DNA from: Nepenthes gracilis
Taxonomy: Eukaryota > Streptophyta > Magnoliopsida > Caryophyllales > Nepenthaceae
DNA: 64,000 nt
Direction: 5' to 3'
NCBI GenBank assembly: GCA_033239525.1
Contig: BSYO01000023.1
Coordinates: 11,536,385 to 11,600,384 of the forward strand
Below are positions 36,108 through 64,000 of this stretch, in pieces (within the stretch, counting starts at the first letter, position 1; every line of letters begins with the position of its first letter). The translations under genes were made by a program, and so were the position numbers. The notes beneath the pieces are model-generated. The model did no database searches, had not been told where the DNA came from, and was given only the letters and a program-made list of their open reading frames with translations.

Positions 36108-36112
36108 AATGT

Positions 36113-36612
36113 ATAATTAAATATATAAATAATATTGTTTAGGTTGATGGATGCAAAATCAACCGGACCCACAAAACGGTGTGGTATTAGATGTTATATC
36201 TGTTGGCAGGCTGCCGGCTGAGACTTTCCTTTTCCGGCTTCGTTCGACTGCCTTCATGCGCGTTTTTTGGGAGGACGATATTTCATTTTCATGGCGGAGA
36301 ATTTTTATTTATTTATTTATTTATTAAGGCCCTATTTATTTTTAGAATTTTTCTTGGTTAAAAAAACACCAAAAAAAGTCATAATTTTTTTAAATATTAA
36401 AAATTATGAGATAAATATAATATAAATTATAAAAAATAATAATATTTTAAATACCATCTCACACTTCGATTATTTTGTTTTTATTTACATATCACTAATA
36501 TTTATTTTATTTGTCACTGTCCATATTTGATTACGTATAAATTGAGTACTAAGGCTCTATCAATCTACGGTTAGAGCACGTGTCACGTGATGGTCGAGTA
36601 TGCAAACTTTGA
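36113..36612. other. Intergenic DNA
   Basis: A G+C-richer patch (36,150-36,300), an ATTT microsatellite (36,306-36,326) and AT-rich sequence. No gene recognised. Confidence 0.4.
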
Positions 36613-37140
36613 CAATACAATGCTCAGCCCGGCCCCACTTGGAATTTATAAGGCTACCCTTTAACATATAGATTGATTTTATTTATACTAATCATAATTA
36701 TTTGATATTAATTAAATAATTATATTATTTATTATTAATAAATATTGTTTAATCTTTATTTAATAGTAACAAAAATATTAATCACACCTATCCAATACAA
36801 CACTCAGCCCAACTCTACATGGAGTTTGGGAGGCTATCCCTTTAACAAAGTGGTTAATTTAATCCATACTAATTATAATCATTCGATATTGATCGGACAG
36901 TTATATTATTTATTATTAAAAATAGTATTTAATTTTTTTTTTTACTACTAACAAAATATTAATTTCATCTATCTAATACAATACTCAGCTCAGCTCTACT
37001 TGGAATCTGGGAGGCTAACCATTTAACAAAGAGGTTAATTTAATTTATACTAATTATAATCATTTAATATTGATTTATTATTAAAAAATATTATTAAATT
37101 TTTATTTACTATTAAAAAAATATGAATCCATCTATTCAAT
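36613..37140. repeat. ~180-bp tandem repeat, three units
   Basis: Units begin CAATACAATGCTCAGCCC (36,613), CAATACAACACTCAGCCC (36,793) and TAATACAATACTCAGCTC (36,974). Each has CT(A/C)CTTGGAATYTRGGAGGCTA, then TTTAACA.AG.GGTTAATTTAAT, then AT-rich sequence with TATTATTTATTATTA. A start of a fourth unit (ATTCAATAC) is at ~37,136. Spacing is 180 then 181 bp, a nucleosome-size period seen in many plant satellites, but only three units are present. Confidence 0.8.
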
Positions 37141-37141
37141 A

Positions 37142-38380
37142 CTAATTAAACTAACTATGATTAAAAAAGGTTAAATTAACCCATTTTTTGTGGGATAAAA
37201 GCCCCAAATTTGCCCAACTCATGCCAGCACCAATAGTAGAAAACAACTATGAACAAAGTATGCCAGTCCTAATTTCTAAAGATAAATGATAATTAAGATT
37301 TAGAAAAGAAAACGTTAAAAAGATAAAAGTTCATGCATGTTTCATATGATTTAAATTTCTCTGATTTATATATTTATTTTAAGAATAAATGTATATGTCT
37401 TTACCTATATATAAATTATTGAGTATTTAGCTAACTTTCTTACTGTAACCCTTTAAATGATAAAGACAAGTTGATACTTGATGAGTAAAAATAAAGATAA
37501 AAGTGATTTAGGCTTGTATATTAATATATTTTGATGTAATAGATATATAAAATCTTGTAATCAATCTTACCATAAATTGAACATGACTTTAACACTACTT
37601 ATTTATTATGCTTTTACAAATTATTATTATAATCATTATTTATACTTTTATAAAACATAAATAAAAAGCCAATTATAGATAAATAAGATAAGTAAAATTA
37701 CTCCTTTTTAGCCCATGCACAAAATTATTACATCCAATGATCTTCCACGAACGGTCATTCTTAAGAATCCCAATTAGAGCAGACCTTTTGAACATTAATA
37801 AATTATATTAGGCGTAACAATTCTACATAACACGGATTAAACTATAACCCTAAGACTATAAAAACTATTCACAGAATTAAATTATACAGCCTCTCTGCAA
37901 CTTAAAAATACAGTTACATACGTCTAATTAAGCCGGACAAACCCGTCGAGATAAAAGACTCAAAAAAGTCGAATAATTGTATAAGTCGAATCTTAGACTT
38001 GCAGAAGGCAAATGTACCGCCGACTTCTATAAATGGAAATGAAGTTGAAGAACGAATTCACCGGGCATATCAAACAGCTTCTATGATTAACAATTCCAAC
38101 ATTCCATTTCGACGGAGCCACATCGAGCTTCACACCAATCGAACATCGTCGTACATGCGATATTAACAATAATAACAAAACCTGTATACACTGTCCAAAA
38201 AATGAAAAGATTTTCATGTCACGGGCGATTGCTTCCCCCAACATAAACATTTCATAAGTAATAGCTACTAAACTTTGGTCTGGCATACTCCTCATCTTCT
38301 ACCGGAGCAAAGCTCTGAGGTGACAATAATGACGATACAGCCAACAAAGCCTTGAGCCTTGCTGGTTAGAATTGGCTATA
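37142..38380. other. Intergenic DNA downstream of the AAA ATPase gene
   Basis: AT-rich; the part above ~37,990 may include 3'UTR of the minus-strand gene. No independent gene recognised. Confidence 0.4.
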
Positions 38381-38389
38381 TGAATTCAC

Positions 38390-38399
38390 TTTATTTATT
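38390..38399 (-). terminator. Candidate polyadenylation signal of the AAA ATPase gene
   Basis: AATAAATAAA on the minus strand, about 60 bases past the stop codon at 38,455. Plant signals are loose, so the true cleavage site could be elsewhere. Confidence 0.4.
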
Positions 38400-38454
38400 C
38401 TGCATAGTTTAATGCAACAACTTCTGATAGAAGAATTCCCAGTGGTTGAACCAG

Positions 38455-59982
<21,528 letters not shown>

Positions 59983-59984
59983 CG

Positions 59985-60095
59985 TCAATCTACTATCGGA
60001 GAGTTTAGGGTTTGGTTTTGCTTCGATTCATACGAATCATCAGAATTAGTGAAGATCGAACTTAGCGAATCAACTAATCCTTTCCAAAAGCTCAT
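59985..60095 (-). CDS. Short upstream ORF, possible displaced N-terminus of the AAA ATPase
   Basis: ATG at 60,095 opens 36 codons beginning MSFWKGLVDSLSSIFTNSDD and ending at TGA (59,985-59,987), two bases before the exon-1 ATG. The start resembles the hydrophobic opening (MSF.KG..DS..SIF) I recall for plant spastin-like proteins, but it is out of frame with exon 1. It is either an upstream ORF or a real N-terminus separated by an indel. A TATA-like TTCTATAAATTG lies just upstream (60,104-60,115). Confidence 0.4.
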   Translation of the reverse strand: MSFWKGLVDSLSSIFTNSDDSYESKQNQTLNSPIVD

Positions 60096-60115
60096 CTCTG
60101 TGACAATTTATAGAA

Positions 60116-60580
60116 TAAATCTTGACAATCACTTTGATCAACATGAGAATTGCAGAGAAAATTCTACAAGATGAAACATTGCTTAGGTATGAAGCTAAAT
60201 AAAATGGGAAAAAAACTATAGTTCAGGATGACCACAAGATTCGAAAATTTTCGCAAAAGGTAGTCCGTTAATTCAGGTGTTTCTAGCAAAGGAAGAGGGA
60301 ACTCACAAGCTCGCGAAAATTTCAACTGAATATCATAATGCCAATAGCTTGTGTTATACGAGAAAAAAATGCCCAAACGCATCGCGCTACTGCAGAAAGT
60401 CAAGCCGATGAAAATGGAGGCAGCGACTCGAGCGGAGGATGAACCAGAGAAGCCCCGAATAAGTCCGGACCGCAATTGTAATCCGTTGGGTGCGAGAAGA
60501 ATATGGAGTCCATTTCAACAAGAAACAAACATTATCTTAATTCTGAAATCTTCAAATATAAATTTAATATTTTCCTAATT
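60116..60580. promoter_or_regulatory. Promoter side of the AAA ATPase gene
   Basis: Upstream of the minus-strand gene. A G+C-richer patch (60,360-60,500) has open frames on both strands (plus MPKRIALLQKVKPMKMEAAT; minus MRSGLIRGFSGSSSARVAAS) that I cannot match to any family. It may be promoter, a leader exon or the edge of a divergent gene. Confidence 0.25.
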
Positions 60581-63005
60581 TTTTAAAAAAAAAAATTAAA
60601 GGCAAATTTAACCCAAAAAAAAAAAAAAAGTCACATGAGCCATTAAATTTATATCTAATAATTTTAAAATTAATGTCAATATGCCATGCCTCAAGTGCAA
60701 CCCCCAAATTTATTCAAGTTTGTCAAATATAAATTGATTTGATTTTAAATGTTTTGATTGAATTTAGACTTTAATTAATAGATAAATTTGAGTTATACAA
60801 TAAACATGATTTCATTAACTTTAAATCTTATATTTTTCACATTAAATAAACTAAGAGATAATATTTTCATTAAAATATATGATTTAACTTGTTAAGAAGA
60901 AATCAAAATTTCTCTCTCTTAGCCTCTAAAATTCTTTACTTATATTAAGATGGAGTGGAAAGTACTAATTTTGGATAAATATAATAATTTATAAAGTAAT
61001 TTGTGTTAATTATTAAGATTATTATTAGCCTAAATGGAACTCAAATATTAGATCTCTCAAGTGGTGCATGCTCTCAATACTAGCTATCTCATGATGGTAT
61101 TTGATGTAAGCTCTCAATATTAGCTATATCTCAAGATGGTATTTTGATGAAAGCTTGATACAAACATGATGAGTGCAAATATTTAAGATAAGTAGAAACA
61201 TTGATCCTAAGACAAGTTTAATGCAAATATAATGAACGTGCATGCTTAAAATATGCAGAATCTTATGTAAGTGTGATTAGTCTGCTTATTCCAATAATTT
61301 TATAAAAGAGTTTTTGTTTCGATCCAATTTATTTTTTTCCTGAATTTCTAATAGAAGAGAAAGAAGGGCACAAGTTAGAGTATAAGACGAGAAAAAAATG
61401 GAACAATATTTTGAAAAATATATTAAAGTTTTTAAGATTTTGCTTAGAGTAAGTGAATTTTAAGACCAATTATTAACCCATTAGATGAAATTTTGAAGTT
61501 TATTTTTTATGTTGTCTAAAATTTGACATTTATGATCTTATGCTCCGTGCATATATTCTTTCATGTCTATTTGAAATTTGGCTTCATTTATGACTCTTAC
61601 TCCTTAAATTTCTTTAATTTTGAAGTAAATTGGTCATACATATAGTAAATATTTAAAAAATGTTGAATTTGTTAAAGGAACCCCTTATATATTCAAGATT
61701 GTTAAATAACTATGCCAAAGTCTCCACTTTCAAGTTTATGAAAAGTTTAATGTTTCCAAATGTCTAGAGAAATGTTAATTCGTAGATATTTTTTTTCATT
61801 TTAAAAATAAACTATCATAATAAATTAACATAATATATTATAATATATAACTCTATATTTTAAAAAAAGTCATATGATGATCTGTTCATAGGTTAGAATA
61901 ATGGGCAAGATCCCATTTTTAAAGTATAATATACAGACAAATTATTTAAAGGTTCTGAATAGTAAAATATGATATACATTTATAGGATAAAATAAGTAAA
62001 ACAACTAGTAAAGTATTAAACCCTAGATGATGAGATTCATTTTTACCTTTGGTTCATAATTGTTCTCTTTTATTTCTTGAAGGTCCTTGTATTATTGTTT
62101 ACTTGTGAGATTTTAGCTTACATTGTAATTCACCACTTTACAAATTATTAGCCGTTGGATTAGTTAATGTGGAATTGGATTGATGGGGTGATTTCTTTAA
62201 GGATTGTTTATGTAGTGCTTCAAGTGTTTTTATGTTGTATTTTTAAATCGCATTCATAAACAATTTAGGGTAATTTAATTATTGCTATGCATAGCATTGG
62301 CACCTAGTTTTTAGCCTAAGTGGCCAATGGGTCATACACTTATATAATGTTTTTGGTTAAGGGATAATATATTATAATATTAGTTAAATATTAAAAGCCG
62401 ATGGTCAAATAAAAAAAATTTAATCATATCATGAAATTGTTATAATTATTTATGTACGGATTGCTAATAAATGTAACGCAACATTGTGATCCGAATTACT
62501 TGAGTTGGGTTTACATTTTGATATTTCAGATCATGACAAATGTGGTATTAAAGACTCGAAGTAGAAGCACATTTTGTTATCTTCAAATAGTTTAGTAATG
62601 AGATTGGGTTTATTTGATTTTTTTTTCTGTCTAAAGGTTTATAAACACAAAATTTATATTCCAACTTTGAATTCCGCAAACTTGAATGGCATCTTCTACT
62701 TCAATTAATAGACATGGAGTGTCACCATTCTCCTTTGGTATCTTCACATTATCGGGTCACTTCTTTTGGAAGACCACCTCGGCCACCTCCTATCACATTG
62801 AACAAACCACCTGTTGGTTACGTTAATATTATCGCTAGAAATTGAAATTTTTATCAAGCATTGGCTTGAATGATTCATTCACTGTGCCATAACTAAAAAT
62901 TATTTAGTGAATTTCTATTAGCCTTTATCCAACGTCATGCAAAATCTCTCATAATCAAACTTGTCTATTGAAATTCAATTTAATATCACATCCAATACAT
63001 GTCGC
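60581..63005. other. AT-rich intergenic DNA
   Basis: No gene recognised. A ~45-bp unit is doubled at 61,068-61,162 (GCTCTCAATA.TAGCTAT..CTCA.GATGGTATTT). A primer-site-like TGTGGTATTAAAGACTC (62,540) hints at an old plus-strand LTR edge. Confidence 0.45.
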
Positions 63006-64000
63006 ATGCCTTTCAACGCGATAAATAAATATAAGTCCTCCTAGATTTTGTCTTTACGTTTCTAAGTAGCTTCATCAAATTCTTAATTCCTCCACAACAC
63101 CTTCATAGGAGGGATCACGTTATTAGAGAGAAATTGATCTCACTTTTTCAAAATCTAAATCCATTCCTCCATGTATATCAAATTCTTATTAATCATCAAA
63201 GACTTATGTTGGATGATATGAGAGGGATTGAATAAGTATTTTTAGAGTATCAAAACATGGAAAAAGTCACAAAAATTTACTAAACTAAAAAGTAAGACTA
63301 ATTTATAATGTACATTTCTAATCTAGTGCAACACTTTGAATTATCCTATGTATCTTGGCTTTAATTTTTCTTCAAACCAAACTTTGCCACTTGCTTTTGT
63401 GGAAACACCTTCAAAAACATGAGATCGCTCACTTAAAATATCATTTTAGATCTTACACTATGCTAATAACTTTTCTCATGATTTTGAGCACCTTACAAGT
63501 GATTTCAAATTAATTTAATATTGTTTGATATCTCTTATATTATCTTTGGACCAAAAGGCGTATGATCACCTATAGCCTCCCAATTGATCAAAGATTAATA
63601 TCTCCTTCCATACAAAACATCAAAAGTATTAACATCAGTGCTCGATTGGTAATTATTATTGTAAGTAAACTCGAACAATGAAAAATAACTATCTGATCAC
63701 CTTTCGTTTCCAATATGAAAGTTCTAAATATATCTTCTAAAATTTGTATCATCTGTTTTGATTGTCTATATATTTTTAGATGAAAAATTGGGTTAAATTT
63801 TAATTTTGGATCCAATTCTCTATACAAACTTTTCCAAAATTTGGATATGAACTTTGAATCTCAATCTAGTAAATTGATGTCAAAACTCCATAAAACCTCA
63901 CGATTTTGTTGATGTAGAGATGAGCTAAATAATCTCTTAAAAATATAGTCCTTAATGCAATGAAGTGTGCTAACTTAGTTATTCGATCTACTATCACTCA
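63006..64000 (-). pseudogene. Ty3/gypsy chromovirus pol remnant: integrase end to chromodomain
   Basis: Runs off the right edge. Reading down from 63,830: ELDPKLKFNPIFH, then YRQSKQMIQILEDIFRTFIL (integrase core end, ~63,720-63,790); a broken YNN..SS block and LYG-type motif (~63,590-63,660); FEGVSTKASGKVWF and KPRYIG (~63,340-63,410); FFHVL and NPSHIIQHKSLMINKNLIYM (~63,180-63,260); and a chromodomain remnant with MKVLWRN..EATW-like sequence (~63,040-63,110). Frequent stops and shifts. Its 3' LTR is not recognisable below 63,000. Confidence 0.78.

Overview
This window looks like a stretch of nuclear DNA from a flowering plant. It is AT-rich, full of decayed LTR retrotransposons and miniature inverted-repeat elements, and carries one recognisable host gene with spliceosomal introns (GT-AG) and plant-type protein motifs. 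No species can be named with confidence. I see no bacterial operons, rRNA, tRNA or CRISPR array.

Positions 1-28,100 are a retrotransposon graveyard. A decayed Ty1/copia element (1-1,499 and 7,002-~9,049) is split by a complete but inactivated Ty3/gypsy chromovirus (1,500-6,996; 5-bp target duplication CTATG). Next comes a long Tat-lineage gypsy element (9,830-18,575). It keeps gag and integrase remnants, has lost protease/RT/RNase H, and carries an antisense ORF with a Transposase_28-like domain followed by a coiled coil. After an RNase H-like scrap there is an unusual three-LTR composite (19,691-28,084: LTR-internal-LTR-internal-LTR) bounded by one 5-bp duplication (ATAAT). Its internal regions show no pol gene but hold several kinds of tandem repeat.

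Positions 28,100-38,400 are AT-rich intergenic DNA. They contain an orphan promoter/5'UTR-like stretch, two Tourist-like MITEs flanked by TTA, a solo LTR with a perfect AATGT duplication, and a three-unit ~180-bp tandem repeat.

Positions 38,455-60,095 hold the one clear host gene, on the minus strand: a spastin/katanin-type AAA ATPase with an N-terminal MIT domain. I could place 13 coding exons, and all junction phases agree, giving a 434-residue protein from about 1.3 kb of coding sequence spread over 21.5 kb. The introns contain a fold-back element, a MITE, two solo LTRs, a LINE remnant and a diverged 2-kb tandem duplication. A short ORF just upstream (ATG at 60,095) may be the original N-terminus, out of frame with the MIT exon.

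Positions 60,100-64,000 are AT-rich flank that ends in a decayed minus-strand gypsy integrase/chromodomain fragment running off the window.
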